Assembly (NCBI GenBank): GCA_902630065.1
Contig: CACOTF010000008.1
Span: 1 to 45,290, forward strand
Length of the DNA: 45,290 nucleotides
Direction of reading: 5' to 3'
Source: an uncultured Pelagibacteraceae bacterium
GTDB taxonomy: Bacteria > Pseudomonadota > Alphaproteobacteria > Pelagibacterales > Pelagibacteraceae
Position numbers and translations under genes: made by a program. The notes under the pieces were generated by a model. That model did not search any database. It was not told the DNA's origin and saw nothing but the letters and a program-made list of their open reading frames with translations. Positions within the stretch are counted from its first letter, which is position 1. The number at the start of each line of letters is the position of its first letter. Of the stretch, positions 1-11,601 are shown in pieces.

Positions 1-646
1 TTCCATTAGTTACTGGAAGCATTGGAATACCTGCTTTTTTATAATCATCAGCTTTGTATAAGCTTAATGCCCAAAAGTGTGATGGTGTCCAAAAGAAAAT
101 TATTAAGAAAAAAGCAATCGACTCCAACGAAATAGAATTTGTTGCTATTGCCCATCCAATTACTGGTGGTAAAGCTCCTGATGCTCCACCTATAACAATA
201 TTTTGCGGAGTTTTTCTTTTTAACCAGATTGTATAAACAAATACGTAAAATAAGATCGTAAACAATAATAGAAATGCTGATAAAGCATTTGTAACAAAGT
301 ATAAGCTTACAACTGAAACAATTGACAGAGATGTTCCAAAATATAATGCTTGGTTTCTGTTTAACTTTCCTCTTGGAATTGGACGTAAGCACGTTCTAGA
401 CATTAATTTATCTAAGTCAGCTTCATACCACATGTTAAGTGCTCCTGCTGCTCCAGCACCAAAGGCAACAATTAATATCCCAATCACTGATTGTTGAAAT
501 GAAACTGAAGTTGGAGCTGTTAATAGACCAACTGCACAAGTGAAGATAACAAGAGACATTACCCTTGGTTTCATTAACTTTAATAATTCAGGAATTATAC
601 CTAATTCGTAATATGATTTTTTTACTTTAGAATACGTCGTAGCCAT
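1..646 (-). CDS. ctaB: Protoheme IX farnesyltransferase (heme O synthase), 3' end outside window
   Basis: This membrane enzyme adds a farnesyl group to heme B to make heme O, the precursor of heme A needed by the aa3 oxidase encoded next door. The start codon is the ATG complementary to 644-646 ([16 protein letters not shown]), and about 215 codons read open to the left edge without a stop. Visible family motifs are the first Asp-rich loop [15 protein letters not shown] followed by CLRPIPRGK, and the second one [15 protein letters not shown] near the edge. Hydrophobic segments alternate between them as expected for the UbiA superfamily. It lies 26 bp downstream of coxA on the same strand, matching the usual alphaproteobacterial coxB-coxA-ctaB order. 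The C-terminal part (roughly 70-80 residues) is missing. Confidence 0.93.
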   Translation of the reverse strand, partial: MATTYSKVKKSYYELGIIPELLKLMKPRVMSLVIFTCAVGLLTAPTSVSFQQSVIGILIVAFGAGAAGALNMWYEADLDKLMSRTCLRPIPRGKLNRNQALYFGTSLSIVSVVSLYFVTNALSAFLLLFTILFYVFVYTIWLKRKTPQNIVIGGASGALPPVIGWAIATNSISLESIAFFLIIFFWTPSHFWALSLYKADDYKKAGIPMLPVTNG

Positions 647-672
647 TTTAATTTTTATATCTTAAGACGTTA

Positions 673-3122
<2,450 letters not shown>

Positions 3123-3181
3123 TTGTTTTCTATATAGATCGAAAATATTATAAAAAATACTAGAGAATTCGCGACAATTTA

Positions 3182-3880
3182 TCAATTTTGCAAATAATTG
3201 ATCACAGATAACGCGGATATAACCGCAGTTTCAGACCTTAAAATGTTATCACTTAGTTTTATCGATTGAGACCCTTTAAAGTTTAGAATCTTTTTAATTT
3301 CACCAGCTGAATAATCCCCTTCAGGACCAATTAAAAGACAATTTGGTTTTGAATTAGAAATTTTAATTTTTTTATTATTCGTATTTAAATCTCCAAAAAT
3401 TAAATTGATATTTGAATTGTTAGACAGGAATTTATCTAATGATTGAGGTTTTTCAATAGAAGGAATATTTATTCTATTACTTTGCTCACACGACTCTATA
3501 ATTATTTTATTTAATCTCTCATTATTTACTTTTCTAACAATTGTCCTTTCAGAAATAATTGGTACAAATTTTGTTACTCCAAGCTCAGTTGCTTTTTGTA
3601 TCATGAAGTTAAAATAATTTGATTTAATGGGCGAGAAGGCTAACCAGATTTCTTGCTCTTTATCTTTTTGTCTCAACTGTTCAACAACCTTGAAATTTAA
3701 GCTGCTTTTTGAAATTTCAGTTACAATTGACTTCCATTCTCCAGATTTATTAAAAACTGAAAAAGTCTCTCCTTGTTTAATCCTCATTACTTTCAATAAA
3801 TAATGTGACTGAGACTTAGTTAAATTAGTTTCTAAATTAATTGATAATTTTTCTGGATAAAATATTCTAATATTGCTCAT
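3182..3880 (-). CDS. rsmE: 16S rRNA (uracil-1498 N3)-methyltransferase RsmE
   Basis: A SPOUT-class RNA methyltransferase that modifies U1498 in the decoding region of 16S rRNA using S-adenosylmethionine. Of 232 residues, the N-terminal PUA-like part is about 1-70 and the knotted catalytic part follows. Family motifs are QKATELGV (95-102), ESCEQSNR (129-136), IGPEGDYSAGE (184-194) and LSDNILRSETA (209-219), which form the cofactor knot. It is divergent from the dehalogenase gene, with only 17 bp between the two start codons. It sits upstream of coxB, with about 59 bp between them once the better coxB start is used. Confidence 0.94.
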   Translation of the reverse strand: MSNIRIFYPEKLSINLETNLTKSQSHYLLKVMRIKQGETFSVFNKSGEWKSIVTEISKSSLNFKVVEQLRQKDKEQEIWLAFSPIKSNYFNFMIQKATELGVTKFVPIISERTIVRKVNNERLNKIIIESCEQSNRINIPSIEKPQSLDKFLSNNSNINLIFGDLNTNNKKIKISNSKPNCLLIGPEGDYSAGEIKKILNFKGSQSIKLSDNILRSETAVISALSVINYLQN

Positions 3881-3897
3881 TATATTTAAATTAATTT

Positions 3898-4560
3898 ATG
3901 AAAAAAATTAAAGCAATCATATTTGATGCATACGGCACCCTATTTGATGTTAATTCTGCAGCTGAAAAATGTAAGGAAAAATTAGGAGATAAATGGGAAG
4001 GATTTGCTAATTATTGGAGAACTACACAGCTTGAATATACTTGGCTTAGAAGTTTAATGAGAAGACACAAAGATTTTTGGCAAATCACTGAAGATAGTTT
4101 GGATAAATCTATGAATTTTTACAATGTTGATAATTCAATGAGATCAGAACTTTTAAATTTATATAAAGTTCTTTCAACATTTACAGAAGTAAGGGATGCT
4201 TTAAAAAAATTAAAACAATCAAATTATAAATTAGCAATTTTATCAAATGGTACACCTGACCTTTTAAATGAACTTGTAGTTAGCAATCAATTAAAAGATA
4301 TTTTTGATGATATTTTTTCTGTTGAAGAAGCTGGTATTTTTAAACCAGATTCAAAAGTATATGATCTTCCAATAAATAAATATAATATTGAAAAGAATGA
4401 AGTTTTATTCTTAAGCGCAAATACATGGGATGTTTCTGGTGCAGGGAATTATGGATACAACACAGTTTGGGTGAATAGAAATAATAATATTTTTGATAAA
4501 TTAGATTTTGAACCTAACCAACAAATAAGTAATTTATCAGAATTGCTTGATTTAATTTAG
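3898..4560 (+). CDS. L-2-haloacid dehalogenase (HAD type II)
   Basis: A cytoplasmic HAD hydrolase predicted to hydrolyse L-2-haloalkanoic acids to D-2-hydroxy acids. All residues described as catalytic in the L-DEX family are seen here, with a constant offset of two after the cap: Asp10 (nucleophile), Thr14, Arg41 (halide cradle, within YWRTTQLEYTWLRSLM), Ser116, Lys149, Tyr155, Ser173, Asn175 and Asp178. The Arg41/Tyr155/Asn175 set distinguishes haloacid dehalogenases from generic HAD phosphatases. The 220-residue length is typical. It is followed 11 bp later by a pirin gene and then a quinone oxidoreductase on the same strand. The natural substrate in seawater is not known from the sequence. 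Confidence 0.88.
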   Translation: MKKIKAIIFDAYGTLFDVNSAAEKCKEKLGDKWEGFANYWRTTQLEYTWLRSLMRRHKDFWQITEDSLDKSMNFYNVDNSMRSELLNLYKVLSTFTEVRDALKKLKQSNYKLAILSNGTPDLLNELVVSNQLKDIFDDIFSVEEAGIFKPDSKVYDLPINKYNIEKNEVLFLSANTWDVSGAGNYGYNTVWVNRNNNIFDKLDFEPNQQISNLSELLDLI

Positions 4561-4571
4561 ATATATCCTAT

Positions 4572-5417
4572 ATGAACAACATGACAAATATCGAAGTAGA
4601 AAAAATTATAGATCCAACACCAGCATCAGATGGTGCAGGGGTTAAATTAAAAAGAAGTATTGGTGTTGAACCAAATTATTATGATCCATTTTTAATGTTA
4701 GATGAATTTGGATCAGAAAATAAAGATGATTATATTGCAGGCTTTCCTCCTCATCCACACAGAGGAATTGAAACAGTTACATACATGTTAGCTGGGAGTT
4801 TTGAACATAAAGATAGCACAGGTGGTCAAGGAAAAATGACTGCAGGAGATGTACAATGGATGAAAACTGGTAGTGGAATAATTCATTCTGAAATGCCAGC
4901 TATGAATGAAGGAAAACTTCATGGTTTTCAATTATGGATTAATATGCCTGCTAGCGAAAAGATGAGTAAACCAGAATACCATTATATAGACTCTGATAAA
5001 ATGAGCACACATAAGGATGAAGATAAATTTATAAAAGTAATAGCTGGAAAGTTTGAAAATTCAGAAGGTCCAATAAAAAAACACAATGTCGATCCAATTT
5101 ATTTTGATGTAGAATTAAATAAGAGTAAAATTTTTAATCATCAAATTCCATCCACACACAATTCATTCATATATTTAATTGAAGGTGAAATAGAAATTGG
5201 AAACAATAAACATGAAAGTGTTAAAGACTCTACTTTAATTTTATTATCTAAAGGTGAAAACTTGAAAGTAACTGCTTTAACAAATGCTAAATTTTTACTA
5301 ATATCTGGAAAACCGATAGGAGAACAGATTGCAAGAGGTGGCCCATTCGTCATGAATACCAAACAAGAAATACTTCAAGCAATTGATGATTACCATAATG
5401 GTAATTTCGTAAAGTAA
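4572..5417 (+). CDS. Pirin family protein (bicupin)
   Basis: A metal-binding cupin protein of the pirin family; members include quercetin 2,3-dioxygenases and redox sensors, but most bacterial ones have no proven substrate. In 281 residues, the N-terminal cupin has the four expected metal ligands His61 and His63 (FPPHPHRGIETVTYM) and His105 and Glu107 (GIIHSEMP). The C-terminal pirin domain (about 165-275) contains FLLISGKPIGE and the near-terminal GPFVMNT. The start MNNMTNIEVEKI could equally be the second Met, three codons on. It is 2 bp from the following oxidoreductase, so a three-gene unit with the dehalogenase is likely. Confidence 0.9.
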   Translation: MNNMTNIEVEKIIDPTPASDGAGVKLKRSIGVEPNYYDPFLMLDEFGSENKDDYIAGFPPHPHRGIETVTYMLAGSFEHKDSTGGQGKMTAGDVQWMKTGSGIIHSEMPAMNEGKLHGFQLWINMPASEKMSKPEYHYIDSDKMSTHKDEDKFIKVIAGKFENSEGPIKKHNVDPIYFDVELNKSKIFNHQIPSTHNSFIYLIEGEIEIGNNKHESVKDSTLILLSKGENLKVTALTNAKFLLISGKPIGEQIARGGPFVMNTKQEILQAIDDYHNGNFVK

Positions 5418-5419
5418 AT

Positions 5420-6391
5420 ATGAAAGCTATACGATTTGAAAAGTTTGGAGGTCCAGAAGTCTTAGAATACAAAGATATTGAAATTGGTAAACCTGGTCCA
5501 AAGGAAGTTCTGGTTAAAAATTTGTCAGTTGGACTTAATTATATTGATGTTTACCATCGAACTGGTTTGTATCCGATTGAATTACCTAGTGGACTTGGAT
5601 TAGAAGCATCTGGAGTAGTTGAAGAAATTGGCTCAGAAGTAAGTCTTTTTAAAGTTGGAGATCGAGTAAGTCATGCATCTGCTCCAATAAGTGGATACTC
5701 GGAAAAACAAATAATGCCAGAAGAAAAGTTAGTTACTGTGCCTGAAGGTATTTCAGATGAAATAGCTTCTTGTATTTTATTAAAAGGAATAACATCAGAA
5801 TATTTATTACACAGGTCATATGCTGTTAAAAAAGGAGATAAAGTTTTATTTCATGCTGCAGCTGGTGGTGTTGGTCAAATATTATGCCAGTGGGCTAATG
5901 CTTTGGGATGTGAAGTTATTGGAACAGTTGGATCTAAAGAAAAAGTTGAAATAGCAAAAAAAAATGGGTGTCATCATGTTATCAATTATACAGATCATAA
6001 TTTTGTGGAAGAAGTTGAAAAAATAGTAGGTAAAAACGGAATAGATGTTGTCTATGACGGTGTAGGAGCAAAAACTTTTGAAGGATCAATAGAATGTTTA
6101 AAAATTAGAGGGATGATGGTTGCATTTGGAAATGCATCTGGATATGTTCACACTATAGATGTTAAAAAACATATAAATACAAAAGGTCTTTTTTTTACAA
6201 GACCGTCAATAATGCATTATACAATTACAAGAGATGAATTAGAAAAATCTGCTAAATTGGTTTTTGATGCAGTTCTCTCAGGGAAAATAAAAATTGAAGT
6301 TTCTAAAAAATATAAATTAAGTGAAGCTAAACAAGCTCACATAGATTTAGAGAATAGGGTTTTAACAGGTCCAGCAGTTATTATTCCTTAA
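5420..6391 (+). CDS. qor: NADPH:quinone oxidoreductase (zeta-crystallin type)
   Basis: A zinc-free medium-chain dehydrogenase/reductase that transfers electrons from NADPH to quinones or related carbonyls in the cytoplasm. The 323-residue protein starts MKAIRFEKFGGPEVLEY, has the quinone-reductase segment LNYIDVYHRTGLYP (39-52) and a nucleotide-binding AAAGGVGQ loop (146-153), and lacks the structural zinc cysteines of alcohol dehydrogenases. Length and motifs match Qor. The final 11 bp overlap the 3' end of the convergent DUF2721 gene. The exact substrate cannot be told from sequence. Confidence 0.9.
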   Translation: MKAIRFEKFGGPEVLEYKDIEIGKPGPKEVLVKNLSVGLNYIDVYHRTGLYPIELPSGLGLEASGVVEEIGSEVSLFKVGDRVSHASAPISGYSEKQIMPEEKLVTVPEGISDEIASCILLKGITSEYLLHRSYAVKKGDKVLFHAAAGGVGQILCQWANALGCEVIGTVGSKEKVEIAKKNGCHHVINYTDHNFVEEVEKIVGKNGIDVVYDGVGAKTFEGSIECLKIRGMMVAFGNASGYVHTIDVKKHINTKGLFFTRPSIMHYTITRDELEKSAKLVFDAVLSGKIKIEVSKKYKLSEAKQAHIDLENRVLTGPAVIIP

Positions 6392-6788
6392 ATTGATCAT
6401 CCATATCTGAAAGATGAAGTCTTAACGCTCTAGTCGAGATTTGTATTTCTCTTATAAAAAAGATTATTGATACCATCATAGATAAACAACAAGAGCCAAA
6501 AATTATTCTAGCTAAAAAATATGTCTCTAAATAAAGAGCAAAAACAGTAAGCATATTAAATAAAAAACCAAATGCTGCAAAAAGTATAGTAATTCTTAAA
6601 TTTTTTACTCTATCATTTAAATTAATTAGCTGCTGCTTCCACTCTGGTGGAGTGTGCTTTTCAAAAACATATTCGTCGTGTATTTTTCTAATCAAACCGC
6701 TTAATGTATGAAATCTGTTACTATAGACAGCCATAATAAGAGGAATGGCGGGAAACATTAATGCGGTAACAGTGTAATCAATATTCAT
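6381..6788 (-). CDS. DUF2721 family inner membrane protein
   Basis: A 135-residue membrane protein of unknown function. The N-terminus (LTVTALMFPAIPLIM-like segment at about 6-20, then YSNRFHTLSGLIRKIHDEY) and the arrangement of one N-terminal and two later hydrophobic helices (about 68-90 and 92-113) match my memory of DUF2721. Proteins of this family are widespread in marine bacteria. A basic/amphipathic loop lies at 23-63. It is convergent with qor and shares 11 bp with it, and no terminator is visible between them. Its likely promoter would lie in the 49 bp before ubiA, shared with that divergent gene. Confidence 0.75.
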   Translation of the reverse strand: MNIDYTVTALMFPAIPLIMAVYSNRFHTLSGLIRKIHDEYVFEKHTPPEWKQQLINLNDRVKNLRITILFAAFGFLFNMLTVFALYLETYFLARIIFGSCCLSMMVSIIFFIREIQISTRALRLHLSDMDDQFKE

Positions 6789-6837
6789 GCGAATCAGTTT
6801 GATTATGAATCTACGCTTTGTTATTTACAAGTAAATT

Positions 6838-7707
6838 ATGTCTGAAAAGGTTAAAATTTTTATTGAATTAACAAGACTTAATAAACCAATTGGTTTCATG
6901 CTTCTATTTTGGCCATGCATTTGGGGTCTAACAATTTCATATGATTTTTCTCTTTCTCTGAATACTTATTTTATTTATGCATTTTTATTTTTTTCTGGAT
7001 CTATTTTGATGAGATCAGCGGGATGCATTGTTAACGATATAAGTGACAGAAAAATTGATAAGTTAGTCGAAAGAACAAAAAATAGACCAATCGCGTCAGA
7101 AAAAATTTCAGTATTTAATGCTGCAATGTATGCCGCAATCTTATGTTCAATAGCGTTTTTGGTTTTGATAAATTTTAATAAATTTACTATTTATATGGCT
7201 CTTCTTTCAATGCCATTGGCTTTTACATATCCATTAATGAAAAGATTTACCTACTGGCCTCAACTTTTTTTAGGTATTACTTTTAATTACGGTCTAATTT
7301 TGGCATGGATATCCATTCAAAATGAAGTTTCATTTATACCTATTATATTTTATTTAGGAGCCACATTTTGGACATTAGGTTACGACACAATATATGGATA
7401 TCAAGATATTAATGATGATGAAATAATTGGAGTCAAATCAACATCGATTAAATTTAAAAATAATCCAAAAAAATTTATATCGTTTTGTTACATTATATTT
7501 TTAATATCATTGTTTGTTGTTGGTTATAAAATGAATTTTAATTATTTATATTACATTGCTTTAATAGTGCCTTTAACTCATTTGTTAATTTTTCAATCTC
7601 TTAAATTAAAAACTGAAAGTGGTAATGACTGCTTGGCAAAATTTAAAAGCAACAATCTTTTAGGTCTAATTATTTTAATAATTTTGTTAATAGGAAAATT
7701 AAATTAA
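6838..7707 (+). CDS. ubiA: 4-hydroxybenzoate polyprenyltransferase
   Basis: An integral membrane enzyme that prenylates 4-hydroxybenzoate in ubiquinone synthesis. It has 289 residues and eight or nine hydrophobic helices. The first Asp-rich motif NDISDRKID lies at 66-74, followed by ERTKNRPIAS; the second, YDTIYGYQDINDDE, lies at 182-195 and is followed by GVKSTSI. This second motif with DTxY is characteristic of UbiA rather than of heme O synthase. The stop codon shares one base with the start of msbA (TAATG), so it appears to be translationally coupled to the lipid A genes although the pathways differ. Confidence 0.94.
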   Translation: MSEKVKIFIELTRLNKPIGFMLLFWPCIWGLTISYDFSLSLNTYFIYAFLFFSGSILMRSAGCIVNDISDRKIDKLVERTKNRPIASEKISVFNAAMYAAILCSIAFLVLINFNKFTIYMALLSMPLAFTYPLMKRFTYWPQLFLGITFNYGLILAWISIQNEVSFIPIIFYLGATFWTLGYDTIYGYQDINDDEIIGVKSTSIKFKNNPKKFISFCYIIFLISLFVVGYKMNFNYLYYIALIVPLTHLLIFQSLKLKTESGNDCLAKFKSNNLLGLIILIILLIGKLN

Positions 7708-9449
7708 TGAAAAATATCGAAATAATAAAGAGATTGTATAATGATTATACTACGAAACATATCAACAAGATAATACTTGCTATACTGTTTTCTATTTTAG
7801 TTGCTGCCAGTACTTCGGCTACTGCTTGGTTGCTTGATCCTGCAATAGAAAAAATTTTTATAAATAAAGATCAAACTTTAATCTTTATAATTCCACTTTT
7901 AATAATCTTGGCTTTTGCAACAAAAGGAATTTCCTTATATGTGGCCAAAATTTTAATGATAAGAACTGCTGAGGAAGTGAAAAAGAGTATTCAAATTGAT
8001 ATGTTATCTTCTTTTATAAAGTCTGATACTGAAAAAATTGAAGATAAACATTCAGGTAAATATATTTCAAATCTTAACTTTGATGTAAATCAAATAACTG
8101 GAATGTTGAGCAATGCAGTTTTAAATTTATTTAAAGATGGATTAACTCTTATTGGTTTATTGTTTGTAATGTTCTTTCAAAATTGGAAACTTTCTCTCAT
8201 AGCTTTGATAATGCTTCCTATCGCAACGATTACTGCAAAAAAGTTGGGAAAACGTATAGTAAAAGTTGCAACTGAAGCACAAGAGAAATCTGGTGATTTA
8301 AACAAATATTTAATCGACCTTTTCAAGAACCATAAAATTATTAAAATTTTTCAAAGAGAAAATTTTGAGTATGAAAGGTCAGAAAAATTCGTAAATGACC
8401 TCAAAGAAAAAACCATAAAAATTCATAGTGTATTTATAAGATCAACACCTATTATGGAGGTTGTAACTGGAGTCATGATTGCAATTCTGATTTTTTATTC
8501 TGGAAAATTAATCATGGCTGACCAACTAAGTATAAATAATTTTTTTTCCTTTTTAGCTGCAATGATGCTTGCCTATCAACCAGTTAAGTCTTTGGCGAAC
8601 GTAAATGTTTCTTTTGGTCAAGGTCTATCTGCTGGAAAAAGAATACTACCAATTATAGATCAATCAAATACAATATTAATTAATGAAAGTGGAAATTTAT
8701 TAAATATAAAAGATGGTTCTATCGAATTTAAAAATATTAACTTTAGTTATAAATCAAACCTAAAAAATATTGTTCTTAAAAATATAAATATTGATATAAC
8801 TGGAAAAAAAATGACTGCTTTAGTAGGTCATAGTGGATCTGGAAAATCTACTTTGTTAAATTTGATACCAAGAATTTATGATGCTGATTCTGGAGAAATC
8901 ACAATAGATAATCAAACAATAAAAGATTTGAATCTTAATTCGTTAAGAAAAGAAATATCAATAGTTGATCAAAATACTACACTCTTTGATGATACTATTT
9001 ATAATAATATTAAGTACGCAAAACCAGACGCGACGGATGATGAAATTTTTAACGCTTCAAAAATATCAATGTGTACTGATTTCATTGAAAAACTTGAAAA
9101 TAAGTTTGAAACTATAATAGGAGAAAATGGAGTGAAATTATCTGGCGGTGAAAAACAAAGACTTTCTATTGCTAGAGCTTTACTAAAAAATAGTAAAATA
9201 ATACTTTTAGACGAAGCAACATCATCACTAGACTCTGAAACAGAAGAAAAAATACAAAAGGCAATCGAGGAATTGACAAAAAATAAGACAACAATAGTTA
9301 TTGCACACAGACTATCAACAATTCTTAACTCAGAAAGAATTTATGTGATAGATCAAGGGTCGGTCGAGTCTTCTGGGAAACATGATGATTTAATCAAAAA
9401 TTCATTGCTTTATAAAAACTTCTACGAGAGACAAATAAAAAATAACTAA
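7707..9449 (+). CDS. msbA: Lipid A export ABC transporter/flippase
   Basis: A fused transmembrane and ATPase protein that flips lipid A-core across the inner membrane. In 580 residues the membrane domain is about 1-320 and the nucleotide-binding domain about 335-575. Walker A is GHSGSGKST (374-382), the Q-loop is Gln422, the signature is LSGGEKQR (478-485), Walker B is IILLDEATSSLD (498-509) and the switch is His534. The following genes (waaA, lpxK, lpxL-like) make lipid A, which supports MsbA rather than another exporter of the same type. It begins and ends in one-base TAATG overlaps. Confidence 0.92.
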   Translation: MKNIEIIKRLYNDYTTKHINKIILAILFSILVAASTSATAWLLDPAIEKIFINKDQTLIFIIPLLIILAFATKGISLYVAKILMIRTAEEVKKSIQIDMLSSFIKSDTEKIEDKHSGKYISNLNFDVNQITGMLSNAVLNLFKDGLTLIGLLFVMFFQNWKLSLIALIMLPIATITAKKLGKRIVKVATEAQEKSGDLNKYLIDLFKNHKIIKIFQRENFEYERSEKFVNDLKEKTIKIHSVFIRSTPIMEVVTGVMIAILIFYSGKLIMADQLSINNFFSFLAAMMLAYQPVKSLANVNVSFGQGLSAGKRILPIIDQSNTILINESGNLLNIKDGSIEFKNINFSYKSNLKNIVLKNINIDITGKKMTALVGHSGSGKSTLLNLIPRIYDADSGEITIDNQTIKDLNLNSLRKEISIVDQNTTLFDDTIYNNIKYAKPDATDDEIFNASKISMCTDFIEKLENKFETIIGENGVKLSGGEKQRLSIARALLKNSKIILLDEATSSLDSETEEKIQKAIEELTKNKTTIVIAHRLSTILNSERIYVIDQGSVESSGKHDDLIKNSLLYKNFYERQIKNN

Positions 9450-10678
9450 TGTATTTTTTGTATAATATATTAGGAATTATTTTTTTTTTATTTTCACCAT
9501 TTATATTATTTTTTAGAATGATTAATGGAAAGGAAGATTGGAAAAGAATCTTAGAAAAATACGCTTATTATAATTTAAAAAAGACTGATACAACTGTATG
9601 GTTTCATGGTGCAAGTGTTGGGGAAATCATGAGTATTCTACCTTTGATAAATAAGTTTGAAAAAGACAAATCTATAAAAAAAATTTTACTTACTTCATCT
9701 ACTTTAAGTTCTGCATCAATAATTGCAAAGAAACCATTAAAGAAAACAACTCATATTTATTATCCATTTGATATTGGATTTATATGCAATAACTTTTTAA
9801 ATTATTGGGAACCAAAAATCGCAATATTTGTAGATTCTGAAATTTGGCCGAATATGTATCAAAAAATAAATTCAAAAAAAATACCTCTTATTTTAATCAA
9901 TGCTAGAATTACGAGTAAAAGTTTCAAAAGATGGCAAATCTTTTCATCTTTTGCAAAGAATGTTTTCAGTAAAATAACTATAGCTTTACCTCAAAATCAA
10001 GAAACTCAAAATTATCTAAAAAGATTGGGTGTTAATAAAATTAAATTTGTAGGAAATTTAAAGTATTTTAAAAATGATAAACTAAGTTTGAAGAAAAATG
10101 TTCAAAAATATTTTAAAAATAAAAAAGTATTCTGTGCAGCTAGCACTCATTACAATGAAGAAAAAATCATTGGAAAATTACATTTAAAATTGAAGAAAAA
10201 GTTTAAGAATTTAATTACAATATTAGTTCCACGTCATATAAATAGATCAGAGGACATAAAACAAGAACTAATAAAATTAAAACTGATAGTTACCAAAAGA
10301 TCAAGCGGACATAAACCGTCTGATGATTGTGATATATATATTGTTAATACATATGGAGAAATGTCAAAATTTTTGAGACTTTCAAATGTAGCATTTATTG
10401 GTGGTTCTTTAGTAAACCATGGAGGACAAAACCCATTAGAAGCTGTAAGAATGGGTAATTACGTGATGCATGGTAAAAAAGTAAATAATTTTAAAGAAAT
10501 ATATAAAGAATTAAAAAGTTTAAAAATATCTTCAGAGATTAAAAATATTGATCAAATGGAAAAAGTATTTGTAAAAAATCATAATTATAAAATATCAAAT
10601 AGTAAACTTAATAAAATTAATTATTTAGGTGCTAAAATTTTTGAAAATAACGTTAAAGAAATTAAAAATTATTTATAA
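9449..10678 (+). CDS. waaA: 3-deoxy-D-manno-octulosonic acid (Kdo) transferase
   Basis: A membrane-anchored GT30 glycosyltransferase (WaaA/KdtA) that transfers Kdo from CMP-Kdo to the lipid A precursor. It has 409 residues with an N-terminal anchor at about 5-23. Motifs: WFHGASVGEI (51-60) with the catalytic-base Glu59, VDSEIWPN (128-135), and the nucleotide-binding GGSLVNHGGQNPLE (318-331). The acceptor domain is rich in Lys/Asn but the family core is intact. It is coupled to msbA and lpxK by one-base overlaps. Whether it adds one or two Kdo residues cannot be read from the sequence. Confidence 0.93.
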   Translation: MYFLYNILGIIFFLFSPFILFFRMINGKEDWKRILEKYAYYNLKKTDTTVWFHGASVGEIMSILPLINKFEKDKSIKKILLTSSTLSSASIIAKKPLKKTTHIYYPFDIGFICNNFLNYWEPKIAIFVDSEIWPNMYQKINSKKIPLILINARITSKSFKRWQIFSSFAKNVFSKITIALPQNQETQNYLKRLGVNKIKFVGNLKYFKNDKLSLKKNVQKYFKNKKVFCAASTHYNEEKIIGKLHLKLKKKFKNLITILVPRHINRSEDIKQELIKLKLIVTKRSSGHKPSDDCDIYIVNTYGEMSKFLRLSNVAFIGGSLVNHGGQNPLEAVRMGNYVMHGKKVNNFKEIYKELKSLKISSEIKNIDQMEKVFVKNHNYKISNSKLNKINYLGAKIFENNVKEIKNYL

Positions 10679-11601
10679 TGAAAGTAAAAAGACCCATTTT
10701 TTGGGATAGTTTCAATTTCATATCATTATTATTCTTACCATTTAGCTTGATAACAATTATTTTTAATTTTTTTAAATCTTTGAGTCTTAAAAAATATTTC
10801 AAAATAAAAACAATCTGTGTTGGAAATATTTATTTAGGCGGAACTGGAAAAACACCTTTAGTTTTAAAAATAAATGATATTTTAAAATATAAGTTTAGAA
10901 CTGTATTTATTAAAAAAAAATATATTGATCAAATTGATGAGCAAAATATTTTATCAAAATATGGAAATCTAATTTGTTTAAGATTTAGAGATATCGCACT
11001 GAGAATTGCTGAGAAAAAAAATTACCAATTAGCTATATTAGATGATGGTTTACAAGATAAAAGTTTAAATTATGATATTTCTATTGTTTGTTTTAATAGT
11101 TCAGATCTAGTTGGAAATGGGCTAGTTTTGCCTGCTGGTCCATTAAGGGAAAGAATTACAAATATTTTAAATTATGATATTGCATTTCTTAATGGTGAAA
11201 AAAATAATAAAAGTTTCGAAAAAACTCTAAAGAGATTCAATCCAGATTTAAAAATATTTAGAGCTAAATATACACCTAGAAATCTTGAGTCTTTTAAATT
11301 TAAAAATAACTTTCTAGTTTTTTCAGGTATAGGTAATCCTTTGGAATTTAAACAAACATTAAAAAAATATAATTTTAAGATAAAAAAAATAATGACCTTT
11401 CCTGACCATTATAAATATAAAAATTCTGATATAAACAATATAAAGAATATAGCTAAGAGTAATAAATTAAAAATTATAACAACCGAAAAAGACTACAATC
11501 GATTGTCAAATATACAAAAGAAAAATATCCAATGTTTAAAAATAGTATTAAAAATTGAAAAAGAAAAAGAATTTAGAAATTTTTTATTAAAGAAATTATG
11601 A
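10678..11601 (+). CDS. lpxK: Tetraacyldisaccharide 4'-kinase (divergent)
   Basis: A kinase that phosphorylates the 4' position of the lipid A disaccharide at the cytoplasmic membrane face. In 307 residues the Walker-type loop GNIYLGGTGKTP is at 49-60, the core DDGLQD at 122-127, LPAGPLRE at 151-158, the downstream FPDHY with the catalytic-region His at 241-245, and TTEKD at 268-272. Two normally conserved stretches between the P-loop and DDG, the SRGYG and GDEP segments, are not recognisable; the interval is replaced by VFIKKKYIDQIDEQN. The usual DDGFQH reads DDGLQD. Position in a lipid A operon and the intact P-loop make the call firm, but activity is worth testing. Confidence 0.88.
   Translation: MKVKRPIFWDSFNFISLLFLPFSLITIIFNFFKSLSLKKYFKIKTICVGNIYLGGTGKTPLVLKINDILKYKFRTVFIKKKYIDQIDEQNILSKYGNLICLRFRDIALRIAEKKNYQLAILDDGLQDKSLNYDISIVCFNSSDLVGNGLVLPAGPLRERITNILNYDIAFLNGEKNNKSFEKTLKRFNPDLKIFRAKYTPRNLESFKFKNNFLVFSGIGNPLEFKQTLKKYNFKIKKIMTFPDHYKYKNSDINNIKNIAKSNKLKIITTEKDYNRLSNIQKKNIQCLKIVLKIEKEKEFRNFLLKKL

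Noticed and set aside
48..392. A minus-strand open frame of 114 codons inside ctaB
   Set aside because: It is in another frame from the ctaB product, whose family motifs continue through the same bases to the window edge.
3123..3185. Longer coxB starting at 3185
   Set aside because: The extra 21 residues precede a perfect signal peptide, have no family match, and would overlap rsmE.
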